A program made the position numbers and the translations under genes. Source: Chlamydiota bacterium (GTDB taxonomy: Bacteria > Chlamydiota > Chlamydiia > Chlamydiales > SM23-39). Taken from it: a stretch of 10,593 nucleotides of DNA. Under the pieces are notes generated by a model that was given only the letters and a program-made list of their open reading frames with translations, had not been told where the DNA came from and searched no databases. Below are positions 1-6,107 of this stretch, one piece after another. The stretch covers positions 1 through 10,593 of the forward strand of contig JAJFMM010000098.1 of assembly GCA_021772165.1 (NCBI GenBank), written 5' to 3'. Within the stretch, counting starts at the first letter, position 1. Every line of letters starts with the position of its first letter.

Positions 1-287
1 AAGAGTTGGATCAGTTGGTGATCATCTGTTGTCAGATCAATCGTATGGGGGCGAAGGAACCACAGCTTATTCATCTGAAGGACTCTGGTGGTATTGAGGA
101 GGCGAGTAACAAGGTGGTGTTTGTTCATCGGCAAGAGGACAACGATCCAGAGACTGATCTGATATGCGCAAAGAATCGAAATGGTCAGGTGGGGCATAAG
201 GTGAAGTACATCTTCGACTGGACCCATATGAAATTCAGGCCAAAGGCTGAAGTCAAATCAGAAGAGGTTAAAGCTTTATTTTCTTAA
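1..287 (+). CDS. Replicative DNA helicase, DnaB-type, C-terminal fragment (5' end outside window)
   Basis: This is the end of a hexameric RecA-fold (superfamily 4) helicase that unwinds the replication fork. The reading frame is open from the window edge (first full codon at base 3), so the gene starts upstream; the TTG at 6 is not a real start. Visible family signatures, in order: a CCQINRMG stretch matching the LSQLNR-type strand (motif H3), then LKDSGGIEEASNKVVFVHR matching the DLReSGaIEQDAD.V.FLhR block, then AKNRNGQVGHK matching the KqRNGptG DNA-binding and Arg-finger segment near the C-terminus. A charged tail of about 15 residues ends at TAA 285-287. The next gene starts 8 bases later. 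Its place at the head of this strand suggests the replication module ends here. An SF4 recombinase-type ATPase is possible but fits the RNG block less well. Confidence 0.85.
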   Translation, partial: ELDQLVIICCQINRMGAKEPQLIHLKDSGGIEEASNKVVFVHRQEDNDPETDLICAKNRNGQVGHKVKYIFDWTHMKFRPKAEVKSEEVKALFS

Positions 288-295
288 TTTTTCCA

Positions 296-502
296 ATGAC
301 TGATCAAAAAATGGTGATGGAATGCAACAACTGTTGTGAGGTGAGGAAGTATTATTTTCAGGAGTTCATTATGAAACAGAAGGAACTCAAGAAGGAGTTT
401 CAGAAGAAAAAGAACTACGGTCAGGAGAAGAAATTCCCTTGTGCCTTTGGATGTACAGGAGAGGGCGTGTACATGGTGTTTAGAGGGTCGGTGTGGGAAT
501 AG
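296..502 (+). CDS. Small Cys-rich hypothetical protein (possible zinc ribbon)
   Basis: A 68-residue protein I do not recognise. It has two cysteine pairs, C10-x2-C13 (plus C14) and C49-x3-C53. They are separated by a Lys/Glu-rich, probably helical stretch (residues 22-46) suited to zinc coordination at the two ends of a helical hairpin. ATG at 296 is used because it follows the helicase stop by 8 bases; the preceding bases are T/A-rich with no Shine-Dalgarno. Internal ATGs at 311 and 317 are alternatives. It ends at TAG 500-502, just before a 60-base spacer that may hold a promoter. It is one of three small Cys-pair proteins in the first 1.9 kb. Function unknown; a nucleic-acid-binding accessory role is only a guess from charge and cysteines. 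Confidence 0.6.
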   Translation: MTDQKMVMECNNCCEVRKYYFQEFIMKQKELKKEFQKKKNYGQEKKFPCAFGCTGEGVYMVFRGSVWE

Positions 503-509
503 TCTCCAT

Positions 510-537
510 TTGCATACAATTGCGTTTGTTGTGTAAT
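510..537 (+). promoter_or_regulatory. Candidate sigma70-like promoter in the 503-562 spacer
   Basis: The spacer between the Cys-rich gene and the 50-residue ORF holds TTGCAT (510-515), 16 bases, then TGTAAT (532-537). The -10 matches TATAAT at 5 of 6 positions; the -35 shares only TTG. A second -35-like TTGCGT lies at 520-525. Initiation would fall near 543-545, giving a leader of about 20 bases before ATG 563. The spacer is one of only three above 50 bases, which is the main support. Weak call, made by eye. Confidence 0.28.
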
Positions 538-562
538 ACCTTTACATCTTTATTTTTTCATT

Positions 563-715
563 ATGAAACTCACAGAAGAAGAGGTCCAGAGGCGAGCTGG
601 TATCGACCAGCACTTCAAAGCCTTCGCTAAGTCACGTGGTCAAACGATCACGGACCTCGAGTACCACGTGAAGGAGGAATGGCTCGAAGCATATGCTCCT
701 CAACAGATGTTTTAA
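563..715 (+). CDS. Small hypothetical protein, 50 residues
   Basis: A short ORF that fills the otherwise empty stretch between the Cys-rich gene and the next one. It begins MKLTEEEVQRRAGIDQHFKA and ends in APQQMF, stop TAA 713-715. Composition is charged and helical with two Trp/Tyr-bearing segments (LEYHV, EEWLEAYA). It has no cysteine, signal peptide or membrane segment. ATG 563 is preceded by a T-rich leader (TTTATTTTTTCATT) without a Shine-Dalgarno, as at the neighbouring genes. The competing in-frame extension of the next gene (ATG 679) overlaps this ORF out of frame. I favour the 50-residue ORF because its composition is protein-like and the next gene has a well-placed ATG at 733. Function unknown. 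Confidence 0.55.
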   Translation: MKLTEEEVQRRAGIDQHFKAFAKSRGQTITDLEYHVKEEWLEAYAPQQMF

Positions 716-732
716 TTTTTAATCTAATCAGC

Positions 733-1026
733 ATGAAGACGTTCGAAGCAATGAAGTTTGCCAATCATTCAATGATGGTCAACAACCTTGAAAAGTGGGT
801 CAACGGTGTGGCTCGAACAAATGAAAATGTTACCATCGAGTCGATGGCTCATATCGAAGAAGATGATGAAACCTTGGTCATCATTTCATTTGGTGGTGGC
901 AATGAGAACGGTGGTAGTTGCTCCACGTGCGGATGCATAATACCGATGCATGCTCTAGCATATCTCAAGGGTAAGCCAATGTGTGGAAGATGTTTTGTAA
1001 ATAAATACCAAGAAACCTATGGCTAG
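733..1026 (+). CDS. Small hypothetical protein with C-terminal zinc-ribbon-like motif
   Basis: A 97-residue protein with two parts. Residues 1-55 look alpha/beta and contain acidic IEEDDETLVIISF. After a Gly/Asn-rich linker (54-61, GGGNENGG), residues 62-90 carry C63-x2-C66 (CSTCGC) and C84-x2-C87 (CGRC), the spacing of a treble-clef or zinc-ribbon knuckle pair. Start: ATG 733 lies 17 bases after the previous stop and directly follows CTAATCAGC. The longer in-frame start at 679 would overlap the 50-residue ORF and add an atypical N-terminus, so it is rejected. The stop TAG 1024-1026 overlaps the RusA start (ATG 1019) by 8 bases, pointing to translational coupling with the resolvase. Zinc binding is inferred from spacing; no known family recognised. 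Confidence 0.68.
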   Translation: MKTFEAMKFANHSMMVNNLEKWVNGVARTNENVTIESMAHIEEDDETLVIISFGGGNENGGSCSTCGCIIPMHALAYLKGKPMCGRCFVNKYQETYG

Positions 1027-1420
1027 AAAAATATCACTCACCATACCGCTTGAAGCGAATCCTCTGCCGTACCAGAATCAGGTTCGGTCGAAGATTCAGC
1101 ATAACCGAGATGGCAAGAGCTATGTGAAGCACTACAAGACTTCGAAGCTCAACTCATATCAGACATACATCAGGTTGATGGCTCGCTCTGCCGCTAACCG
1201 TGTTGGTTGGGAGATTATCGAGAAGTACTTCAAGATCGAATTGCATATGGTCTTCAAGAACCGCACTCACGGTGATGCTGACAACTGCGAGAAGTCGATT
1301 ATGGACGCGTTGGAGGGTGAGTTGTTTAAAAACGATAAATGGGCCAAAGACAAGCACGTGCACTATTCCTATGGCTCTGAGGCTAAAATAATTGTCAAAG
1401 TCGAGGAGCTCGTGTTATGA
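1019..1420 (+). CDS. rusA: RusA-family Holliday-junction resolvase
   Basis: A 133-residue endodeoxyribonuclease of the RusA family, which cuts four-way DNA junctions as a dimer. In phages it resolves recombination or replication intermediates before packaging. The diagnostic core is at residues 84-106: HGDADNCEKSIMDALEG followed by LFKND. It supplies D86, D88, N89, K92, D96 and D106, corresponding to the catalytic Asp pair, the conserved Lys and the distal Asp of E. coli RusA. The N-terminus has a basic strand-loop (IPLEANPLPYQNQVRSK), the usual DNA-contacting start of the family. Length is close to the usual 120-140 residues. It overlaps the upstream zinc-ribbon-like gene by 8 bases and ends at TGA 1418-1420. 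All catalytic residues are present, so it should be active. The family is certain; the symbol denotes the family only. Confidence 0.9.
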   Translation: MARKISLTIPLEANPLPYQNQVRSKIQHNRDGKSYVKHYKTSKLNSYQTYIRLMARSAANRVGWEIIEKYFKIELHMVFKNRTHGDADNCEKSIMDALEGELFKNDKWAKDKHVHYSYGSEAKIIVKVEELVL

Positions 1421-1460
1421 TGGCCGTATCGACCTGATTTCTATTCTAATCACTATCACT

Positions 1461-1769
1461 ATGAATCCAGACGACGACGTTATCGTCCAACCAGGTGAGC
1501 AAGTACAGATCAACTTCGTTGCTGGATCTAAGGTTCCCTTTTTGAGGCGGACCCTTAAGGAGTTGGGGCTCACTCATCCAACCGGCTTGATGGTGATATA
1601 CGGAAAGATCATGGCGATGACTGCCATACCAAACCTAGAGAACCAGTATCCAACTGTCTTCAGTCCGAAGATGGTTTTCAGCGTATCTTATTCACCCAAA
1701 GGTCATGCCAAAACTTCAAATGAAATGCGAGAAGTGCGGAACACAACTTCCCGTTCATCTAACAGCTGA
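1461..1769 (+). CDS. Hypothetical protein, 102 residues, overlapping the next gene
   Basis: I do not recognise this protein. From ATG 1461 it starts MNPDDDVIVQPGEQ and has beta-rich stretches (VIVQPGEQVQINFVAG, GLMVIYGKIMAM, MVFSVSYSPKG). The last 22 residues are polar and Ser/Arg/Asn-rich and lie in the 65-base overlap with the next gene. The start is chosen because it follows CTAATCACTATCACT, a leader that recurs before other genes here. The open frame back to 1392 would run into the end of rusA. No cysteines, signal peptide or membrane segment. The long overlap with the zinc-ribbon-like gene at 1705 is unusual for this compact but mostly short-overlap region. One of the two may be longer than its real product, or a frameshift may join them. 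Confidence 0.55.
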   Translation: MNPDDDVIVQPGEQVQINFVAGSKVPFLRRTLKELGLTHPTGLMVIYGKIMAMTAIPNLENQYPTVFSPKMVFSVSYSPKGHAKTSNEMREVRNTTSRSSNS

Positions 1770-1902
1770 CGGTGACGTGTCTCGAGCTTTCAGGCACATC
1801 ATTATCGAAGACGGAGAAGGGAATACTGAGGAGGCTCTGTTCTGCTCGGAATGCGCTGGTCTGCATAAAGACTCTAAACAAGGATGTAATTGTAATCACT
1901 AA
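1705..1902 (+). CDS. Small zinc-ribbon-like hypothetical protein
   Basis: A 65-residue protein with C8-x2-C11 (CEKCG), C47-x2-C50 (CSEC) and a terminal C61-x-C63. This is the four-cysteine layout of a short zinc ribbon, with about 35 residues of beta-rich sequence between the pairs (LPVHLTADGD, FRHIIIEDGEG). It resembles small phage or conjugative 'CxxC...CxxC' proteins of unknown role. ATG 1705 lies inside the previous gene (65-base overlap, different frame); no Shine-Dalgarno is visible. The cysteine arrangement makes it more convincing than its length alone. The stop TAA (1900-1902) falls within a copy of the recurrent TAATCACTA leader motif ahead of the next gene. Zinc binding is inferred. 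Confidence 0.65.
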   Translation: MPKLQMKCEKCGTQLPVHLTADGDVSRAFRHIIIEDGEGNTEEALFCSECAGLHKDSKQGCNCNH

Positions 1903-1913
1903 CCCACATCACT

Positions 1914-2420
1914 ATGTCAGACGATGACAACATAAAGCCGGAAGGCGAAGGTAACGACTCGGCAACAGCTGAGGAACTAGGTGGCCACCCCGAAGAGCCA
2001 CAACCAGAAGAGAAGGCTGAGCCTGCTCACGACAACTCTCAGGCTATTGATCCTGAGGTAATCAAGAAGGCCATGCCAGAAACATGGGAGGAGTTGGAGA
2101 AGTTCCATAAGGACTTTGATGAACTCGAAGAGAAGATCAAAGCCGCTACCAGTCTAACTGCTCTGCCAGGGATGCACGGTATCGTTCGAACGGTTCTCAT
2201 TTTCTTGGAGAAGTTCAACTACATCAAGGCTGATGGCGCTGAGCTTGCTTACTTCAAAGAACAGATCCAAAAGGACAACGTTAAAGCGAGGGCTCAGATT
2301 GAATCCAACATACGAGACAAGAAATTCAAGGAGATGTACATGGACGCTGTTCAAGGAAAGGCGGCTGTCGAAAGAGAGAAGGCCAAGAAATCTAACCAAA
2401 CAGAAGATGCAAAGGAGTAA
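1914..2420 (+). CDS. Hypothetical acidic/helical protein
   Basis: A 168-residue protein with no family I recognise. Residues 1-45 are disordered and acidic (MSDDDNIKPEGEGND, many Glu/Pro). Residues 48-80 form an acidic helix (PETWEELEKFHKDFDELEEK). A more hydrophobic central helix follows at about 84-102 (LPGMHGIVRTVLIFLEKF). Residues 103-168 are a long charged helix ending in a Lys/Glu-rich tail. ATG 1914 is 11 bases after the previous stop and preceded by CCCACATCACT, no Shine-Dalgarno. Its 3' end overlaps the membrane-protein gene by 14 bases. Position just upstream of the terminase and the acidic coiled-coil build would suit a small virion or scaffolding-type protein, but nothing in the sequence proves this. 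Confidence 0.7.
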   Translation: MSDDDNIKPEGEGNDSATAEELGGHPEEPQPEEKAEPAHDNSQAIDPEVIKKAMPETWEELEKFHKDFDELEEKIKAATSLTALPGMHGIVRTVLIFLEKFNYIKADGAELAYFKEQIQKDNVKARAQIESNIRDKKFKEMYMDAVQGKAAVEREKAKKSNQTEDAKE

Positions 2421-2613
2421 GACCTCATTGCGTATCGAGAAGCTAGTGGCAGTAGTGTTGTCTGCAGCTGTATCAATTGCAGCTGTGGGCTTTACTCTGT
2501 TGCTCGGTTGGATCATTGATGCTCAGGGAAACGTTAGGGATTTCAGCATCTTCTTTTTCTCTTTTGTCTTTTGCTTGTCATACGCCTTTTTACGAAAAAT
2601 ACAAAAATCATGA
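2407..2613 (+). CDS. Small two-helix membrane protein (holin-like topology)
   Basis: From ATG 2407 this encodes 68 residues: a basic N-terminus (MQRSKTSLRIEK), a hydrophobic helix at about 13-37 (LVAVVLSAAVSIAAVGFTLL...), a short polar turn (DAQGNVRD), a Phe-rich second helix at about 46-62, and a basic C-terminus (RKIQKS). Both ends being positive predicts N-in/C-in, as in class II holins, and the length is right. No endolysin is next to it, so holin is only a possibility; a superinfection-exclusion or other small membrane protein is equally open. The start is inside the end of the previous gene (14-base overlap). The longer open frame from 2233 is rejected because it lies wholly within the previous gene. 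TGA 2611-2613 is three bases before the terminase small-subunit start. Confidence 0.6.
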   Translation: MQRSKTSLRIEKLVAVVLSAAVSIAAVGFTLLLGWIIDAQGNVRDFSIFFFSFVFCLSYAFLRKIQKS

Positions 2614-2616
2614 CCC

Positions 2617-3105
2617 ATGCCACAACCAGCTCCAGATCTCGAACTCCTTTTCACCCTCTACAAAAAGCATGATGGTCGATTGACCAACATGGCTAAGGAT
2701 CCCGTATGTCCGATCAACACAAGACAGGCGCTTGGAGTGCTGAAGAAGAAAGAGAACTGGGCCGATCGGTATGAGGAGGAAAAGATACGGCCTATAGAGA
2801 GAGACATGGCGAACCGTGACTCAATGCTGGACAATGCTCTCTACGACATAGCCGCTCAGGCGAAAGATCTCATTCCTCACTGTGTTACTGGTAGTGAGCT
2901 GTTTAATTTATTTAAGATCCTTCGCCTCTCAAGAGGCCTACCTACTAGCATCTCTCAAAGTGCCAATTTCAACCTCAATCTCAACAAAGGACCAAAAAGA
3001 CGATCTCTCGAAGACGTTAAAAAAGATCTTGCGGAATTTGCCGATTCTCTCGGAAGAACAGAGCGAAGATCTAAGGCTATTGATGTTGGAACAAAAGATA
3101 GCTGA
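2617..3105 (+). CDS. Putative terminase small subunit
   Basis: A 162-residue protein assigned mainly by position directly upstream of, and overlapping, the terminase large-subunit gene. Small subunits recognise phage DNA and regulate the motor. Residues 5-60 are helical and could hold an HTH-like unit (LELLFTLYKKHDGRLTNMAK ahead of INTRQALGVLKKKENW). Residues 60-110 are a helical oligomerisation-like region. The C-terminus is a basic, Asn/Lys-rich tail followed by EDVKKDLAEFADSLGRTERR, of the kind that contacts the large subunit. Length matches small subunits of this class. Start ATG 2617 follows the membrane-protein stop by three bases (CATGACCCATG). The last 23 bases overlap the large subunit if that begins at ATG 3083, or 68 bases if it begins at TTG 3038. 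Small subunits diverge quickly, so lack of a recognisable motif is expected. Confidence 0.62.
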   Translation: MPQPAPDLELLFTLYKKHDGRLTNMAKDPVCPINTRQALGVLKKKENWADRYEEEKIRPIERDMANRDSMLDNALYDIAAQAKDLIPHCVTGSELFNLFKILRLSRGLPTSISQSANFNLNLNKGPKRRSLEDVKKDLAEFADSLGRTERRSKAIDVGTKDS

Positions 3106-4630
3106 GTGTGAGTTCGACCTGTTTGAATTCGGCCGTTTCTTTATGGGAGCCTTTTTCAAAGTGGAGAGCTCTGATTTCCATAAGGAGCTGACTCTTGATT
3201 ATCAGAACGCCATTCTCCATGGTGATCAGAAGAAGCTTTGTAGGTTGGCCCCTCGTGGTAATGCTAAATCAGTATGGACCACGTTGATCCTTCCTTTATG
3301 GTGCATCCTTTATGGCCACAGGAAATTCATTGTGATCATATCTGATAGCTCTGAGCAGGCTGATGGTTTCTTAACTGATATCAGAGAGCAGCTCGAGAAC
3401 AATCAGTTGATATTCGAGTGCTTCGGTAGTCAGACTGGTCCAGTATGGCAGCACACGAAGTTGGTCACCATAACTGGTGCTCAGATCAGCTCCCTTGGTG
3501 TTGGAAAGAAGATTCGAGGTAAAAGGAAAGGAGAGAACCGTCCTGATCTAGTGATCTGTGATGATGTGGAGAATGATGAGAATGTAGCGAGCAGAGAGCA
3601 GAGAAAGAAGCTCAAATCATGGTACCTCAAAGCGGTGCTCAAGGCTGGTGACAGAAGCACGGTCTTCATTGTAGTCGGTACTGCGATGCATCATGATTCT
3701 CTGTTGGCAGTGCTTCAGAAGAACTCTGGTTTTGAGTCGAAGGTCTACAAGTCCGTTATTGAGTTCAGTAGTTCACCTCGATGGGGAGAGTGGGAGCGGA
3801 TATATATCAATCGCGAAAACAAAGACAGGAAGAAGTTGGCTCGAGTGTATTACCAGGACTATGAAGGTGAAATGCTCAAGGGCACTAAGGTGTTGTGGCC
3901 AGAGTGGGAGAGCTACTATGATTTGATGGAGATGAGACTCACTGATGGTGAGGCAAGTTTCAGTTCTGAGAAGCAAAACAACCCGATCAATGAAGATGAT
4001 TGTATCTTCAGCCTTAAGGAAGAGGAGCCTCGACATTGGTTCGACTTTGATGATCTCAACGCGTTGATGACCCTCAGGAAATTCATGATCAGAGGTGCTA
4101 TCGATCCTTCGATGGGGAAGAACATGGACCGTGGTGATTACTCTGCCATTATTACCGGTGGTAAAGATCCAAGTACTGGATATGTGTACATCCTTGATGC
4201 GGATATAAAGCGACGGCATCCAGATGTGATCATCGAAGATACCATCAACAAGACCAACTCATATGTCTACAATTTGATGGGTGTTGAGGAGGTTGCCTTC
4301 CAGGAGTTCTTCAAGGATTCATTCATCAAAGAAGTAGCGGCTAGAGATTTGGAGCTGAGTCTCCCTATTGTTGGTGTCCCAAATAGCGGCACCAAGAAGT
4401 CGGTGAGGATCCAAAGATTACAACCGATGATAGCCAACGGGACAATCAAATTCCACAAAAGTCAAAAGCTACTGATTGAGCAATTGCAGTTCTACCCTAA
4501 AATTGATCATGATGACGGGCCAGATGCTCTAGAGATGCTTATGCGGCTATTCAAAGGCTCGGAAAATAAGCTTGTTCTCCCTACCAAGGAGCGTAAGAGG
4601 CGACGAAGAGGCCTTGACACGGAGTTCTAA
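3083..4630 (+). CDS. terL: Terminase large subunit (packaging ATPase/nuclease)
   Basis: The DNA-packaging motor: an N-terminal ATPase drives DNA into the procapsid and a C-terminal RNase H-fold nuclease cuts the concatemer. Numbering from ATG 3083 (515 residues): deviant Walker A APRGNAKS at 56-63; Walker B LVICDD at 156-161; coupling motif VVGTAMHHD at 197-205. In the nuclease half, D341 lies in AIDPSMG, E408 in VAFQEFF, and DHDDGPDAL at 475-483 supplies the last acidic cluster. All expected catalytic acids are present. The pattern fits the T4 gp17-like / psiM2 ORF9-like group (Terminase_6C-type C-terminus). The frame is open upstream to 2882. A TTG at 3038 would add 15 residues (PILSEEQSEDLRLL) resembling the usual TerL N-terminal helix, so the true start may be there. 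A 55-base spacer follows. Confidence 0.93.
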   Translation: MLEQKIAECEFDLFEFGRFFMGAFFKVESSDFHKELTLDYQNAILHGDQKKLCRLAPRGNAKSVWTTLILPLWCILYGHRKFIVIISDSSEQADGFLTDIREQLENNQLIFECFGSQTGPVWQHTKLVTITGAQISSLGVGKKIRGKRKGENRPDLVICDDVENDENVASREQRKKLKSWYLKAVLKAGDRSTVFIVVGTAMHHDSLLAVLQKNSGFESKVYKSVIEFSSSPRWGEWERIYINRENKDRKKLARVYYQDYEGEMLKGTKVLWPEWESYYDLMEMRLTDGEASFSSEKQNNPINEDDCIFSLKEEEPRHWFDFDDLNALMTLRKFMIRGAIDPSMGKNMDRGDYSAIITGGKDPSTGYVYILDADIKRRHPDVIIEDTINKTNSYVYNLMGVEEVAFQEFFKDSFIKEVAARDLELSLPIVGVPNSGTKKSVRIQRLQPMIANGTIKFHKSQKLLIEQLQFYPKIDHDDGPDALEMLMRLFKGSENKLVLPTKERKRRRRGLDTEF

Positions 4631-4659
4631 TTGCGCGTACTTGAAATTTCATTTATTAT
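4631..4659 (+). promoter_or_regulatory. Candidate promoter between terL and the portal gene
   Basis: The 55-base spacer begins right after the terL stop with TTGCGC (4631-4636), then 17 bases, then TATTAT (4654-4659). The -10 matches the sigma70 consensus at 5 of 6 positions with ideal spacing, but the -35 shares only TTG. Initiation near 4666 would give a leader of about 20 bases. AATTGCG at 4629-4635 also occurs at 518-524 in the other early spacer. A late head-gene promoter here would make sense, but the call is weak. Confidence 0.3.
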
Positions 4660-4685
4660 CGTTTTAGGATCTCTAACCGAATTGT

Positions 4686-6107
4686 ATGGCCAAACGCAAA
4701 GCTAAAGGTGCTTCAAAACAAATTAAGCAGATGCAACATGAGCTTGGAGCATCCGGTACTCATATCCTGAGAGGGTTTTTGAGAGAGGATTATTTGAACG
4801 TGCTTAGGTGGCCACAGTCAGTGAGGGTGTATGAGAAGATGGAGAAGGGAGATGCTCAGGTCAGTGCGAGTATCAAGATTTGCACCTATCCAATTACAGC
4901 GGCTAAGTGGTTCATCCCTGAGCGGAACCTTGAACCAACACCAGAGAACGCAAAACTGATTGAGGCTGCTGAATTTATTCATGAAGCTCTTTTCGAGCGT
5001 ATAAACTTTGAGGAGTTCCTTCCTCAAGCACTGGAGATGCTCACCTATGGGTACTCTGTATTCGAAAAGGTTTTCAAAGTAGAGGACAACAAAGTTTGGT
5101 GGGATAAGTTCGCTTGGAGAAAGCAGGACTCAGTATATAAATGGGAGCAGAGCAATGGTGAGCCTGGTATTGTTCAGGATCTTAGCGAGATGGGGAGAGG
5201 GCATGTTGATATCCCGGAGAATAAGCTCATCTATTTCACATTCCAAAAGAGGGGTGACAATCCTGCTGGGATATCTATTCTCCGTAGTGCATACAAGCAT
5301 TGGTACATGAAGGACAATTTTTACAAGATCGATGCTATCGCCACTGAGCGTAATGGTATCGGTGTTTTAGTTATTGGCCTGCCTGATGGGAATACTAAGG
5401 ATGATCAAGACAAGGCTGCCGAGCTCGGTGAAAACTTCTATGCCAACGAGCAACAATACATTGTCAAACCAAACCCAAACTGGGAGGTAGAACTTCTTAG
5501 TGGTGCCAGTACTTTGAGAGATCCAAAGAACAGCATCGACCATCACAATAGGATGATCACAAAGAATGTTCTTGCTCAATTCCTCGACCTGGCTTCAGGA
5601 GAAGGTGGTTCGAAGGCTTTATCAGAAGACCAAAGCGGATTGTTCTTTGTATCACTCGAGGCGATTGCCAAGATTGTTGTCTCTGTGATGAACGATGTTA
5701 TTCTAGAGCTTTGTAAATTGAACGGTTTCGATCTCGAAAGACAGCCTACATTGAATTTCAGTCATATCGGAAATACAGACTTCGAAAGACTTTCTGGTGC
5801 TATTTCTACCATGGTAGGTGCAGGAGCATTGACTGTTGATAGAGAACTAGAAGCCCATGTCCGTAACGTCATGCAACTCCCTGAGCAAGCTGAGGAGGAG
5901 GAAGAAGAAGAGCTGGAGGATGATGAAATAGAAGACATTGATGAGGGTGTAGAACCCGAGGGTGACGAAAATCTTGATGATGAAGAAGGTGATGGAGAAG
6001 AGGATGCTCAACTCGATGAGTTGGACAGCCTTCTCGATGAGCTTGAAGCATCAGAGGAGGATTTTGAAACCCACTCTGATACTAAAGCTCTTCAACCCAC
6101 TATATGA
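4686..6107 (+). CDS. Portal protein, DUF935 / Mu gp29-like, with long acidic C-terminal tail
   Basis: The dodecameric ring at the capsid vertex through which DNA is packaged and ejected. Family signs over 473 residues: KGDAQVSASIKICTYPI (54-70), the conserved early core block; LEMLTYGYSVFEKVF (116-130); GDNPAGISILRSAYKHWYMK (190-209), the GNP.G..LLR..Y..W..K signature of DUF935 portals; then DAIATERNGIGVLV. The last 78 residues (396-473) are extraordinarily acidic: a run of seven Glu (EEEEEEE), then repeated D/E clusters (EDDEIEDIDEG, DDEEGDGEEDA) and a helical LDELDSLLDELEASEEDFE. ATG 4686 has no Shine-Dalgarno; CTAACC lies at 4673. The stop overlaps the next start as ATGA (6104-6107), so portal and MuF-like protein are translationally coupled, matching their physical partnership in Mu and SPP1. 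Confidence 0.87.
   Translation: MAKRKAKGASKQIKQMQHELGASGTHILRGFLREDYLNVLRWPQSVRVYEKMEKGDAQVSASIKICTYPITAAKWFIPERNLEPTPENAKLIEAAEFIHEALFERINFEEFLPQALEMLTYGYSVFEKVFKVEDNKVWWDKFAWRKQDSVYKWEQSNGEPGIVQDLSEMGRGHVDIPENKLIYFTFQKRGDNPAGISILRSAYKHWYMKDNFYKIDAIATERNGIGVLVIGLPDGNTKDDQDKAAELGENFYANEQQYIVKPNPNWEVELLSGASTLRDPKNSIDHHNRMITKNVLAQFLDLASGEGGSKALSEDQSGLFFVSLEAIAKIVVSVMNDVILELCKLNGFDLERQPTLNFSHIGNTDFERLSGAISTMVGAGALTVDRELEAHVRNVMQLPEQAEEEEEEELEDDEIEDIDEGVEPEGDENLDDEEGDGEEDAQLDELDSLLDELEASEEDFETHSDTKALQPTI

Noticed and set aside
679..732. ATG 679 as start of the zinc-ribbon-like gene
   Set aside because: The extra 18 residues overlap the 50-residue ORF out of frame. ATG 733 follows the intergenic leader and matches neighbouring start contexts.
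1154..1391. Extra ORFs on both strands within rusA
   Set aside because: They are shadows of the RusA reading frame, whose catalytic motif is clear.
2233..2406. Upstream extension of the two-helix membrane protein
   Set aside because: The extension lies entirely inside the 1914 gene in another frame and reads as basic shadow sequence. ATG 2407 gives a sensible small membrane protein.
2882..3082. GTG start at 2882 for the terminase large subunit
   Set aside because: It would overlap the small-subunit gene by more than 220 bases, and its first ~50 residues do not resemble terminases. ATG 3083 or TTG 3038 fit better.
3773..4219. Antisense open frame (148 residues) inside terL
   Set aside because: It lies fully within a confidently identified gene, has no recognisable domain and no promoter or start context.
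5886..6075. GAG/GAA/GAT-rich stretch as a non-coding simple repeat
   Set aside because: It stays in the portal frame to the coupled stop and encodes a coherent acidic, partly helical tail, so it is treated as protein sequence.
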